This document shows, piece after piece, positions 39,501 through 51,034 of a stretch of DNA of 64,000 nt. The stretch's first letter is position 1. Each line of letters opens with the position of its first letter. Source of the DNA: Baylisascaris procyonis (lineage: Eukaryota > Nematoda > Chromadorea > Rhabditida > Ascarididae). A program made the position numbers and the translations under genes. Location: assembly GCA_037389465.1 (NCBI GenBank), contig JAZARR010000167.1, positions 434,001 through 498,000 of the forward strand. Direction: 5' to 3'. The notes under the pieces were generated by a model. It was not told the origin of the DNA. It made no database searches and saw only the letters and a program-made list of their open reading frames with translations.

Positions 39501-40358
39501 GCATTTTAAATGATTGTCTTGCAAGACAACTACTCGTAAAATTCGTTATTCGAGCAGTGGCCAGGCCGATCGGTATCGAATAAACAACTTTCGAATAGCC
39601 TATAAAATTCGATGGGGGCCTGGCTAATTCAACACTGTATTTTGCACCCATTAGTTAATGCAGTAAAATGATCGGAAATCCTATCGATGGATGACTTGCT
39701 TATTCGAACTTTACGAGGGAATGATTAATAAGAAAATAACTGAGTGTATCTGAAATATTTACTTACACTTTACTGTTTATTCAAATGTGTAATTTATACG
39801 ATGCGGTTATGGGCACAAGAATTCTAACTGCGTTGATAATGAAGGATATGAAGTAGTTGGGAATAATAATTCGACACAGATTTCACATTTCACCAGTGGT
39901 AAAATTATCGGATTGGCGGAAGTTCGAACTCGCATTTTCAGGATGATCTAAATTAAAATCACTTAATTAGGCGCACCAAATGCAGTAAGTGTTCAATTGT
40001 TTTGAGAATTCAGAGTTCCTTCAATCAAAGTTCCTATTCCTTAATTCCTTAATTCCACTGCGAACAGGTCACTAGAAGCAATCGATTACAAAGCGAGGGT
40101 TTCAAACAAAATTAGCCCATAAGGGAATCAAATGGTACACGGAGTTCTAATGTTTGTTCCATAAAGACCAATGATAAATTCTTCAATTCCAAAAAACATC
40201 GCTAACACAAATGCCAAAGTGGAAAAATCTTTCATATACATTAGCAATCACTGAAGCATTTTGGATAGCAATGAGCAACGTCTAGTGGAAAAGAAAGAGA
40301 TGTTTTTGAATTGTCAAAAATAATTGAGGCACAGACATTCATTGAATGTTAATTCAAC

Positions 40359-40478
<120 letters not shown>

Positions 40479-40962
40479 TTTATAACGAAGTCCATGTACC
40501 GTTCTCTCTGCCAATGAATACTTAAAAATGCATTCAATATTTTTCACATCTTTTTTCCGTTATGAAAGTATCACAAAAGAAGCGCTTATATTCTCGCTGA
40601 GATATCTGCAACAAACAATAATAGGAAGTGAAACACCAACCATTTCCGACATGATGTTCTGTGGTGTAGTAATGAGAGTGATGGAGATACTGACATTTTT
40701 GCAGTTAAGTTTTATACGCAACAACGAAAAGCCGCCAAAAGAAGAAAGTATTTTATACGGTAAGCAATTAGAGCTTTATTTTACGAACAAGTAGTTTAAA
40801 TTCATAGATATTCATGACGTCTCTAGTTGTGCATCATAAACTTATCAATAATTAGGTTAGCGCTCAAATTTTTGTATATACACACTTATCATGAGCTCCT
40901 CTTATATAACAACATGCAAATTTCTTTATTTTTCAATCGTTGCCGTCACTTATGCCTATATT

Positions 40963-41065
<103 letters not shown>

Positions 41066-41323
41066 CTTGCTTGTAATATTAACTAGTGTACCTCGCCAGC
41101 AGTTTTGTCGACAGTGCTTTTTCTCAACTGAATAGATGTAAATTAGCTGCATTTGTCGAATTTGCTGGCTGACGATTCTTGGAGCGTTGTATATTGGCGG
41201 AAAGTCACATCAAAACGTTAAATATTGGCAAGTGATATTTGCACTGCGAACAGACAGCTGACACGAATCCGAATTAAGCTCGCAGTTCGGATGCTGTTAG
41301 CGCGGGGTCGGCGCACTTAGCCG

Positions 41324-42873
41324 AAAAGAGACGGAGAGAGACCGCGCGCGTCTTCAGCGAGCGACGCGGCACTGGTCACTCTGAAATAAATCGTCACAAT
41401 AAATGTGAAAATATACAGTAAGGAAATGAGATTTGGACAACGGATTTCGACACATTCGAAAGAGCATTAAAAGCTCTATCAGAATCAAAAATAATCTCGG
41501 ACAAAAACAACAACTTTTCTATAAGATCAATTTCTTGTATGCAGTGCAACTGACATAAATTGCAGTGTCGCCTTATCCATTATCTCATGCGTTATAGTTG
41601 TGCATTTATGATATTGTTCTTAATGAAGAGCTCAATTCACGACACACCTTGACGATCTAATGGATTGACAAGATCATTCATAAATTACATTAAACTCGTT
41701 GTGGCGCCTTATGAATGGATCTTTCATGCGATTGTTACATGCAGCATTATGAATTCTTCAATTCGACAGTTATGGGTTTCCTTCTTTTCATTTCTTTCCT
41801 ATATAGACATACTGATAATGGCCACGGTAAGTTCGCTTGATGATAGAAGGGCCAACCGACGCATTCAGCATGTGGTTAATTGTATTGTGATACGTTGATT
41901 GCATGAAACATAAGTAACTTGCACGTATGGCAAGTGCTTCTTCTAAACGTTATTCAGCCATTCTAGATTAGTGTTCGAAATGAGTGTTCTTGATACCCCA
42001 TCTTCTTCCTCATCTCCTCCACATCTGGCGAACTGGCTTTTTAGCTATAGTTGCGCAGTTCAATGTTAGCAGTCGTTTCGCTACTTACATTGAAGGTTTT
42101 CTGCCTTGTAACCATTTGTGGTCCGCTGCCATGAAAATTTCAATTCTTCCAAATGGGAGTATGCAGCGTTCGAATCGCTTTTCCCTTCTCAATCCTGACG
42201 GGTCTATGTCGGAAAGCAAGTGTTGTATGCAATTAGCGTATGGCAATGCAGTTAACCACATGCTGAATGCGTCGGTTGGCTTTTCTACCATCAAGCGAAC
42301 TTACAATGGCCATTATCAGTATGTCTATACAGGAAAGAAAAGAAATGAAGGAAACCCATAACTGTCGAATTGAAGAATTCTTAACTGGTGCATGTACAAT
42401 CGCGTGAAAGGTCCATCTATAAGGAGCCACAACGAGTTTAATGTAATTTATGAATGATTTTGTCAATTCATTAGATCGTCAAGACGTGTCATGAATTGAG
42501 TTCTTCATTAAGAACAATGTCATAAATGCACAACTATAACGCATGAGATAATGGATAAGGCGACACTGCAATTTATGTCAGTTGCACTGCATATAAGAAA
42601 TTGATCTTATAGAAAAGTTCTTGTTTTTGTCCGAGATTATTTTTGATTCTGATAGAGCTTTTAATGCTCTTTCGTGTCGAAATCCGTTGTCCGAATCTCA
42701 TTTCTTATTTTTGATTCTGATAGAGCTTTTAATGCTCTTTCGTGTCGAAATCCGTTGTCCGAATCTCATTTCCTTACTGTATATTTTCACATTTATTGTG
42801 ACGATTTATTTCAGAGTGACCAGTGCCACGTCGCTCGCTGAAGACGCGCGCGGTCTCTCTCTATCTCTCTCTT
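41324..42873. mobile_element. Large inverted repeat (fold-back type element or inverted duplication)
   Basis: The left arm, about 41324-41909, is the reverse complement of the right arm, about 42219-42873, with only scattered mismatches; the loop of about 310 bp is unrelated. Matching landmarks are GACCGCGCGCGTCTTCAGCG, CACTGGTCACTCTGAAATAA, TTATCTCATGCGTTATAGTT and GCCAACCGACGCATTCAGCA, each with its complement in the other arm. The right arm is longer because a 68-bp segment is duplicated in tandem. Both arms carry the same open frame of about 77 codons, in opposite orientation, which follows from the duplication. I see no transposase and no clear target-site duplication, so fold-back transposon and local inverted duplication both remain possible. 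Confidence 0.85.
42637..42772. repeat. 68-bp tandem duplication inside the right arm
   Basis: Units 42637-42704 and 42705-42772 are identical by eye. The left arm has a single copy, so the duplication is younger than the inverted repeat. Confidence 0.9.
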
Positions 42874-44134
42874 GCGCATGCGCTTGTGGCTAATGTTACC
42901 CTCACCATTGCACGTGCTCTTTCGTTTCGAGTCTACTTTTGCGGTTAGCGTGATAGGTGTTGGTTGTTTTTATTTCTTATTGTTGTAGATGTTAACTAGC
43001 AATTAATATTGTTTAAAGCAGTTGTCTATTCACACATGTGTGGAGGAGGAACTGGATGACGAGGGGGGGGGGAGAAGGGAAGTTGTAAATTATTTTTTCG
43101 TTAGGAGCGAAAACATTGCAATATACTAGTGGAAAGTTTGATAAAACAAGAAGCAAGGGACAAAACATTTAAAGCAATCATTATACGGGGTCGAAGATGT
43201 TACGAGGTAGCGCTCAAAAAATTGCAGCGACAGTGAGTAGGGAGTCATAGATCACCTGGAATAAACGTGGCCACACCACCTTATCGACGAGATGATTCTA
43301 TGAACACTTTTCATCATGCGAAAAGTGAAAGCTTTCACTGTTGGAAGGTGGATGGGTAAGTTCGCCGCATATAATCAACCCGCAGTCTAGGCTTTCCAGT
43401 GATACTTCACTATTGCAACGTTAAAATCTCCTTTCTTCATTTCATTTCATTCGTTATGGATCTATGTCTGCGCTTTAAACCGCTTCCGCTGCCTTTGCGA
43501 TGTGCTTTTTCAGTACTTCTACCAATCAAAGTGGGGCTGAAGTTATTTAATCTGTTTATTTGTACGGAAAATTCCCTTGGAAGGTAGGTTCGCGACGGGT
43601 CCATTTGGATGTATGGTAGATGCAGCGATGGAAGTCGAAGTTAATGTCGACAGCTGTAGGGTGCAGCAGTGGCTGATGTATTGGCTTTGTTATTCATAGC
43701 TGCCTTCAATGGCTTACGTGCAGTTGCGTCACCACGCAAGTCGATGTTTAGCGATGTTACCAAGAAATATGTTATCTTCTGCTCTTTCTTTTCACTAATT
43801 TTTTAAATGAATTGTTGTATATGTGTCTATTTGACATATAAAAACCTGTCACCTCTCACGTTCTCTACCTTTGTCAATAGGTAAATAAGGAGGGTTGTTG
43901 ATAGGACAGATGTTCATCTATGAGGGCAATCGTTGTAATTTACATATTTACTGATTTATGAATGTTTTACCTCTGATATCTGCTTCTCCAGACTGCTTTG
44001 AACACTCTCTCCTCAGTTGTTGCCTCAATCTAAATCTTTATTTTTCTTGGGCTCATTTTTTTGCTTAATGCGTATAGTTCTGCTTTACTCTTTTAAGTTC
44101 CCCTCTTAGTTGAAATTTCCGGCTGAAGTCTTTT
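42874..44134. other. Stretch upstream of the first plus-strand gene, no gene supported
   Basis: It contains a G-rich run near 43.06 kb and an ATG frame at 43456 that ends at a good-looking donor (AAG-GTAGGT, 43583 onward). That frame's phase does not join the gene at 44135, so it is left uncalled. Confidence 0.4.
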
Positions 44135-44856
44135 ATGGTGGCGTCATCACTTCAGTCATATAGCGATTCAATGATGCCATCGGATTCGACTTTACGAAGC
44201 GTCAAAGTGCCTACAGGAAACGATGAGGTGATCTTTAAGAAGAGCGAACTCTTGCCATCAAAGGACAACCTCAAAGAGTTACCGACTATTGAGTAAGTTC
44301 TTTTTATGAATTTACCTTTCAAGAGGTGTTTCGTTTAAATGAGGTGAATGACTCTCTTAGGTTGTTCACAGACGGCAAGAGTTCAAGGTACTTGCAAATT
44401 TTAATGCTCTTTCCATTTGTTTAGCTATTATTTCGAATGCTGTATAGTGTTTGTTATTTCTTACTCATATAAACATAACAAAAATGGTGGCTTTTGAAAA
44501 TATGGTATTTGTGTTTGTTTCGCCTCTTCTCTGTTCCTTTCATTCCCTCCATACCTACCTCCAATCCCTTCCCCATCAACTCCCTGCCGTCTTCTCTCTT
44601 CTACGCCCCCTTTTCGTCTGCGCTCGATCCACTCCTTTCCGCCCGCCTCCGACCCCGATCCCACTGTGAGGCCATTATTTTAGAAAGAAAGCTATTTCCA
44701 TACCATATCTAATGCAGTGAAGATGGTTTTAAATTGATATCTCATAAGGGAGTAGTGTTTCGAGAATTCGATATATTGAACGAAGATATGCCCATTGAAC
44801 AAAAGCACATTTGCGGCCTAGCAATCCAGAGAGACTGGCCTACGATCCTATACTAG
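44135..44856 (+). CDS. Small unidentified three-exon protein with a 27-nt microexon
   Basis: The exons 44135-44292, 44361-44387 and 44718-44856 give 107 residues and a TAG stop. Sites are GTAAGT after exon 1, CTCTTAG before and GTACTT after the microexon, and AATGCAG before exon 3. All junctions are in phase 2, so the microexon can be skipped without a frameshift. The first exon is Ser/Asp-rich, beginning MVASSLQSYSDSMM, with a mixed-charge stretch DEVIFKKSELLPSKDNLKEL. The last exon is compact and well mixed (EDGFKLISHKGVVFREFDIL, then IEQKHICGLAIQRDWPTILY). No signal peptide or membrane segment is visible, so a soluble intracellular protein is likely. I do not recognise the family. No polyadenylation signal is obvious, so more exons cannot be excluded. 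Confidence 0.55.
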
Positions 44857-47800
44857 GTGTTACTTATTTTTTATTGTTTTTGCTGTAAAACGGTAAGGTC
44901 TTTTCCACGGACGGATCGATATGCTGTGTTGGTAATTATGCTCATTCCGTTAACGTATATATTGTTTGTAAATATACCTCTTACTTATCCAGTTTGATTC
45001 CTTAGCTGTATTGACCTAAAAATCTAGCGTACTTACCGTTTAAGAGTTCCAGAAATTCCCTATTCCAAGTGCCGATAGGCATGCCGTCCACTATTTTAAG
45101 AAATGGACGAATTCGAGCTGGAAAGGGAGGGAAGCCTACACTGAGAGAAAATCAGTGATGAAGCATGTTGTTCGGCAAATCCTCATTTCCGGACCATCAG
45201 CGCTATAGCTGACAGTTTTCTGGATTCAGTGCATTTAGCACTTCAGATGAGAGATTGATTCATTTTGGAGAAACAACTTTAAAAAACAAGTTGTTCAGAG
45301 AAACTTATGAATGGAAGAAGTAATATACTAGTTCCCCCCCCCCTCCTAATATAGGATTTCAAATCTTGTCTTCTGTTCAGTGAGTGTCATTTTGAAATTA
45401 ATATAGGGTACATGCCGTCTCTCCATAAGCACTTTTCCGAATGTGTGTCCTTTTGAAACTTGTAGGCGAGGTATATTTGTGGGAAGTGAAGCATATGTAT
45501 ACTTATAAATATATGCGTATGGGTATGCATTCTTTCACGCAGATCTTGTGTCCATTTTGCATTTCACTTAAAGTTGGGGGGGGGGACATATTTATGTAAT
45601 TCAACCCCTAATTTTGTTGGTCTGTTCACCGTTTTGCATTGATTTATTTGATGAGGACAGACCACTGCGTAATAGCTGCCCATGTTTTTTGTGGCCTTTT
45701 GCCATTCGGATGATCCACACGCACAGCAGTGTGCATTAGTTTCACACTATGGGTACTTGAAAGTTCTGGCATTTCTACTCATATCTGAAAGACTTAGGAA
45801 AGTTGTCTTTCTTTGACTGTAATCCCGCAGTATTTGTATGTTCATCTATGTCCGCATATAACATATGCGTGTATGATGTGAGTGATATTTTTTGCGCATA
45901 TCTGCACCGGCATTTGTGCATTCCATGCGGGCCTGAACTAATTTAGCTCGAAGTGCAAATGACTCCGGGTCCAAATGATGGTCTCATCACTGGTTATAGC
46001 CCTTCCAGGGAGATTTTGTATATCTTTATTCAGATGGTTGCATAACAAATGCACATGGAAAAAATGGTGATGCTTTAAAATCTCCAAAAAAGCGATATGA
46101 AGTGGTTGTTTAAAACCAAAGAATTAAAGAGGGGAAATTGTTCTCTCTTAAGTCGTCACTTTGCTATGGAACTTCATTTGAATGTTGCAAGTAAGAGAAG
46201 TGAATTCTTGACTTTTGTTCGATCGTACTCATGCTAAATGAAATCGCTGTTGAAAAACTGAGATTGCAGTAGTTGCCCTCATTTAACACTCTATTCTCAA
46301 GATGCGGTCATTCAAATTTTTCATTTCTATCACTCTGATTGTTTCCATACCCAATCGTTAATACTGTCTTCATCCATGATAAGGGTAGAAGAAAAAAAAA
46401 ACAATAATATTGCTTGTCATTCACATGAAAGCATATCGTTTAATATAGATTTCAGTTAATCGCCTTTAATTATTACTTTTCACTTTGAAAAAGTTTCTGT
46501 TAAAAAATTATTATTTGTAAGTTTCCATTAAAAGATGATTATCTATTAATAATGCTCAACTTTTTTCTTTATTAATACCGTGTTAAACATTTCAACATTT
46601 TTGAAGTTATTTTGTTCGAATCCCATTCTGTGACTTCTCTCATCTGTTTGATACTGCTTACAGCAATAAGGAACGGAGGTATTACTGCAAAGAAAAATAA
46701 TTTGGAATTTAAGCGAAATTCTTTGCACTCTGAGCTGGGTTAGTTCAGCTGTGGTTGCATTTATCCCTTCTCTCTCGTTTCAATGAGATTGTAAAACGTC
46801 TGTGACAGCGGTCGAGATTAGCACGCAATTTTTTTGTATATGCTATGCACCTTTCGTCTTCTAGAGGAGTGTCTGCATATATTTAGTTTATTAATGTGTG
46901 CTTTGAGAAATACATATGAATCAAAGTGGACGGGGTTTCTATGTGGCGAATGAGTGGAACACTCAGAGACATGCTCTAGTAAACTTTAGTGTGAACTTGA
47001 ATTAGTGGTAGTGGTAGGAGGGGGGAGGGGGAGATAGAATTTAAACGTTTAAAAAATTTAAATCTTTTGAAAGGTTGCAACAAGTTGAGAAATAAGATTG
47101 TGTTGTTGGCGACTCCTGGTATCGTTGCATTTAATAAGTCGACGAGACAGCCGAGCGGTGCAAAGCGAATCCTCGTGCTTGACGTCGTCTGCAAAATAGT
47201 TTGTGTTTATTTATTGGAATAAACCGATTCCATAAATGGTATTATTATTTTTGTTGCAAAGATATTGCTCTTTAATACTTTGTTCATAGGAAGTAAGCTG
47301 AAGAAAAGAAGTTGTGATGAGAGAGAAAAAAAGAGAGGCGAATGAACTTGTCGAGGGTTATTTAGAAAGGGGGTGGTGCTTTGGTGTTTGCTCGTAAAAA
47401 GTTCTAATTGATAGCGATGAGCAACATATAAAGCGAAAGACCCCCTATTGAGCTAACTTGTCTCTACCATTGTCTTCTTATTCTGTCGCTTCTAAATAAA
47501 CGCTCTCATGGCACCAACTCCGCGAGAAAGGTTCGCATTTTAATTTGAAATCATTCAGAATTCCACTTTGAGATGATGTCAGCTAAAATTTTTACTTTGG
47601 AAGAGGAGTGGGGGTGGATCTTATCTCTTTAAACAGTGGGTGTCGTTGGGAGTTGTAAGGAAGGTGCTCCCAGATTTACGCCTCTAAGTCATCTAGAAGG
47701 TGAAAGACGTAAGGAATGCTTATTCGCCCATTCGTACCAAATTTTTGTGCTATATAATTAGCTGCTCAGTCCTTCCATTAGATGAATTTGTGCGTACATT

Positions 47801-48251
47801 TTTCTACTTCAGTCATCAAAAATGCTTATATTTTTATCCATATTCTCATCTATTTAAGTAATCGGTGACCGCCAATTTGATTCGACGTTGCAAATTCCAA
47901 CATTCGTTTATTATGTCTTTGTTTTTATTTGTTTTATTATTCTATTGTTTCTTTGCTTGAATTTGTTTTTCGTCTGCAATGTTATTCTTTTTTTTAATAC
48001 TTCATCGTCTGTTTTCTTCACGATGAAATTATTTCTTCATAGGTCATATAGGGATTTATATGAGCACTATGTCTGTACTATGAGCTAGTATTGCTAGTAA
48101 TACGCAGTCAAAGTGAACCAATCAGCGGTCGTACAAATGACAATTGAAGATGTTTGATTAGCTGTAGAGTTTGAAGCTAGTGAGACCCCTTATTGACTAA
48201 TGGACACAATATTTATCGAATAAAAACGAATTTAATTATTGAAGAGTGGGA
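44857..48251. other. Intergenic stretch between the small gene and RPIA
   Basis: T-rich sequence with G8-G9 runs near 45.58 and 47.02 kb. No exon with consistent splice sites was found. Open frames on the minus strand near 47.0-47.2 kb are isolated. Confidence 0.5.
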
Positions 48252-51034
48252 ATGGCAACGCGAGTTACTCTGGAGGGTGCAAAGCGTGCCGCAGCGTTTG
48301 CGGCTGGCGAAAGACATATATTCAATGGTTGCCGGCTTGGTGTTGGTTCTGGCTCAACAGCGCGATATCTGGTCGAATTTCTTGAGGATCGTATCAAGAC
48401 CGGTAAACTTAAAGATATCATCTGCGTTCCAACATCATTCCTTACTCGCAAATGGCTTTTGGATGCAGGTCTAAGCGTCACAAATCTCGAGCAGCAACCC
48501 GAGCTTGACGTGTGCATCGATGGTGCTGACGAAGTGGATGCGAATTTAAATCTCATTAAAGGTTTCTTTAAGTCGTATCATAATTGACGTTGTTGAATGA
48601 TAACTTTAGTCTCAGGTAGCTTATTTGAGAGATGCAATTATGTTGTTAGCGAAATTTCTGAATGGAGCAACCAACATCTTACTTTAGCAAAGTGGTGCAG
48701 AGTTTAGCTCATGAATGGAGGCTGTTGCAAGTCGATTCTTTGGTGGGGGGGAGTGGGAAGAGAAGTGACTGGGAGAGGGGGAGATTGAAGAGTAATAGAA
48801 ATAGCAGTTAATATTTGAATTATGACAGCTTTTGCAGTAAGGTTGCATACTTGTACGGTAGCGTTTCAATTCACAATGAGAACGCTACTCTTGCCATATG
48901 CAGCTGGCTTCATTTTTATGTTTGATGGTTAGCTGATCACCTGACTTATATATTAATCGTTTTTCTATTATCAGCACTTCCCCACTCTCCCCTTCTTCCT
49001 CCCCCCCCCCCTCTTTTAACCTCAGTCATCACACACGCAGTGATGTGTTTGGTGCTTATACTTCTGTTAAGAGCATAAAAATCGAGCAGTGAGCAGGAAG
49101 TCCCACCATTGGTCGGGTCCAGGCCTCAGTCGAATCAACCCAGTATTGCTTATTAGATGGTTTTACCTGCAGAAGTAATACGGTGAATCTCTCTGAATTA
49201 TATTTCCCCTCGAACTGAAATTCATATTCCAATTGTTGATGTTGTTTCATCATATGTAGATTGTTGAAAGAGAGATTATCAAAACACACTAGGAATGGCT
49301 GGTTTGATCTCTTCACATTGGAGACGCGTTTGATGTTTTTAGGTGGTGGTGGTTGTTTGACACAGGAGAAGATAGTGCAGACAAGTGCAAAACATTTCTT
49401 CGTCATTGCGGATAGCAGCAAGCAATCGACGGTACTTGGCGAGAAATTCCTTTCCATTCCGATCGAAGTCGTTCCATCAGCGTAAGTTGTTTCCTTTGTA
49501 TTTTCTTTTCTTTTTATAATATTTATTGTCTTAAATATTCACGTTTTTGTTAGTCATCGTTTTATTGTCTTATGGCGATTGCCAATGCATGTGATCAGTC
49601 TTTGAATTGAACAGAAATTAGGCGTTATCTTTATCATTAAATCTCGCAACCAAATACCAAAAGTTATAACATAAATATATATGTTTTGCTTATGTTCTGA
49701 GAATAGACATGAATGAATGTGAATTATCTTCCAACAAATCCGTTCAGCCTGTGTGAGTTTTGCCTTTTTCTTGCAAGTATAGATAATTAGATTGTGCCGG
49801 GGAATCATATATTTGTATTTCGATATTTACGTGCAAAAATTTTGGCTATTTTTTGTGGAGAGATTCTATGCAAAGTGTCTTTGAATGTCTCATTTTATTA
49901 CACTTCCATCGATCTCTCTGAAATGAGATTTGGTAGTGATGGTTATTGGAGATGATAGATCATAAATATACAACATTGCGGCGCCTCTCGATTTCTGATC
50001 TTATCTTTTGTGCTTTTTGAGAAAGAAAAATGCGCTATCCTCTCATATCAGAAGGCATCGAAGCACCTCCTCATACACTATGAAATGGTGCAAGCTTGTG
50101 GCCACTTTATCGCAATGCATTTCTAACACGCTATTGCTGTCTGCACTTTAAGTTTTATTCGTCATTCTTTAGCATCTTTCCTGCTCTCTCTTCACGCAGT
50201 ACTCGTAACGGTCAATAAATATTCTCTCTGCCGATCTTTGAGATTCAAATTCGTACGATGAATTGAAGCGAGACATATAGCGATGAATGCTTTCTCTCCT
50301 TCTCTCTCTCAAACGGTCGAAAAAATTGCTCATACGTTATTTCTGCTGAAACAGTTAAAAACCATCTATTTATTGCGTCATTGAGGCGGTATGAAGTGAG
50401 CCATTACATAGACTATTACATCTGAAAGAGGTCACCTTTAATTATGATTTGATTTGATGTTTCATGTTTTATATTCTGCTTCATATGCGCACTTGTGTTG
50501 TAGCATATAGAGTGCTGTTGTCTGAACCTGTCGATTTCTGATCGTCAGGTACGATATTGGATGCTATGAACATCTTGTTGCTAAGCGGAGGGAAGAGATA
50601 TGTGCTTATGACTGCTTATATCGAGCGATGCGCCTGGAGGTTTGAAAAAGAGGATAAGCTGACGCTGACGTTGGCAAAAAAAAATATGATCTTTGGAAGG
50701 AAACTGGGTAGGTACACCTCTTCAAGTGGAATAATGAAGTATTTCCAGATATGTGCCAGTGATGAAATGGATAAAGCAACAAGAAGGTGGTGAATGTGTT
50801 CTGCGAATGGCGCAGAGGAAGTGTGGTCCCGTAATTACGGACAACAACAATTACCTCGTCGATTGGAACTTCCCGAAAGGAAAATTCGCAAACACAAATG
50901 ATCTGGCAGCACTTCATCAGAGATTGGTTAAACTACCGGGTGTGGTCGAGACTGGTCTCTTCGTTGGAGTGGCCGAGAAGGTCTATTTCGCAACACCGGA
51001 AGGAGCTGTAATCGAGAAAGCAAAACCGCACTAA
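48252..51034 (+). CDS. rpia: Ribose-5-phosphate isomerase A, complete, three exons
   Basis: The enzyme interconverts ribose 5-phosphate and ribulose 5-phosphate in the non-oxidative pentose phosphate pathway, in the cytosol. The exons 48252-48561, 49343-49481 and 50749-51034 join in phase to give 244 residues, the usual size for the RpiA family. Family motifs are in order: the phosphate-binding loop GVGSGST (residues 30-36), TSF (61-63), DGADEVD (90-96, with both Asp residues of the active site), [11 protein letters not shown] (103-113, with the Lys and the general-base Glu), [14 protein letters not shown] (176-189) and [10 protein letters not shown] (212-221). The glycine loop KGGGG is split by intron 1. 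ATG 48252 is chosen because it begins the conserved N-terminal helix; the GTG six bases upstream is not needed. Introns are 781 and 1267 bp. No break or missing catalytic residue is seen. Confidence 0.96.

Larger units (their letters stand above)
26424..40358. other. Long stretch without a supportable gene
   Basis: No exon chain with consistent phases was found on either strand. It holds most of the clear copies of the dispersed repeat, a C-rich tract at 30.66-30.70 kb, a T24-GCAG run at 32.15 kb and isolated open frames of up to 158 codons (34729-35205, minus), which I treat as unproven. Confidence 0.5.

Noticed and set aside
39341..39651. Overlapping open frames on both strands around 39.4-39.6 kb
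   Set aside because: No splice sites, no recognisable motif, and a length near chance expectation.
41984..42361. 125-codon frame across the loop of the inverted repeat
   Set aside because: It begins at GTG, runs from the loop into the right arm and is opposed by frames on the other strand. Nothing marks it as a transposase or other element protein.
46600..46640. TTGTTCGAATCCC, resembling a tRNA B box
   Set aside because: No matching A box, acceptor stem or anticodon arm can be folded around it.
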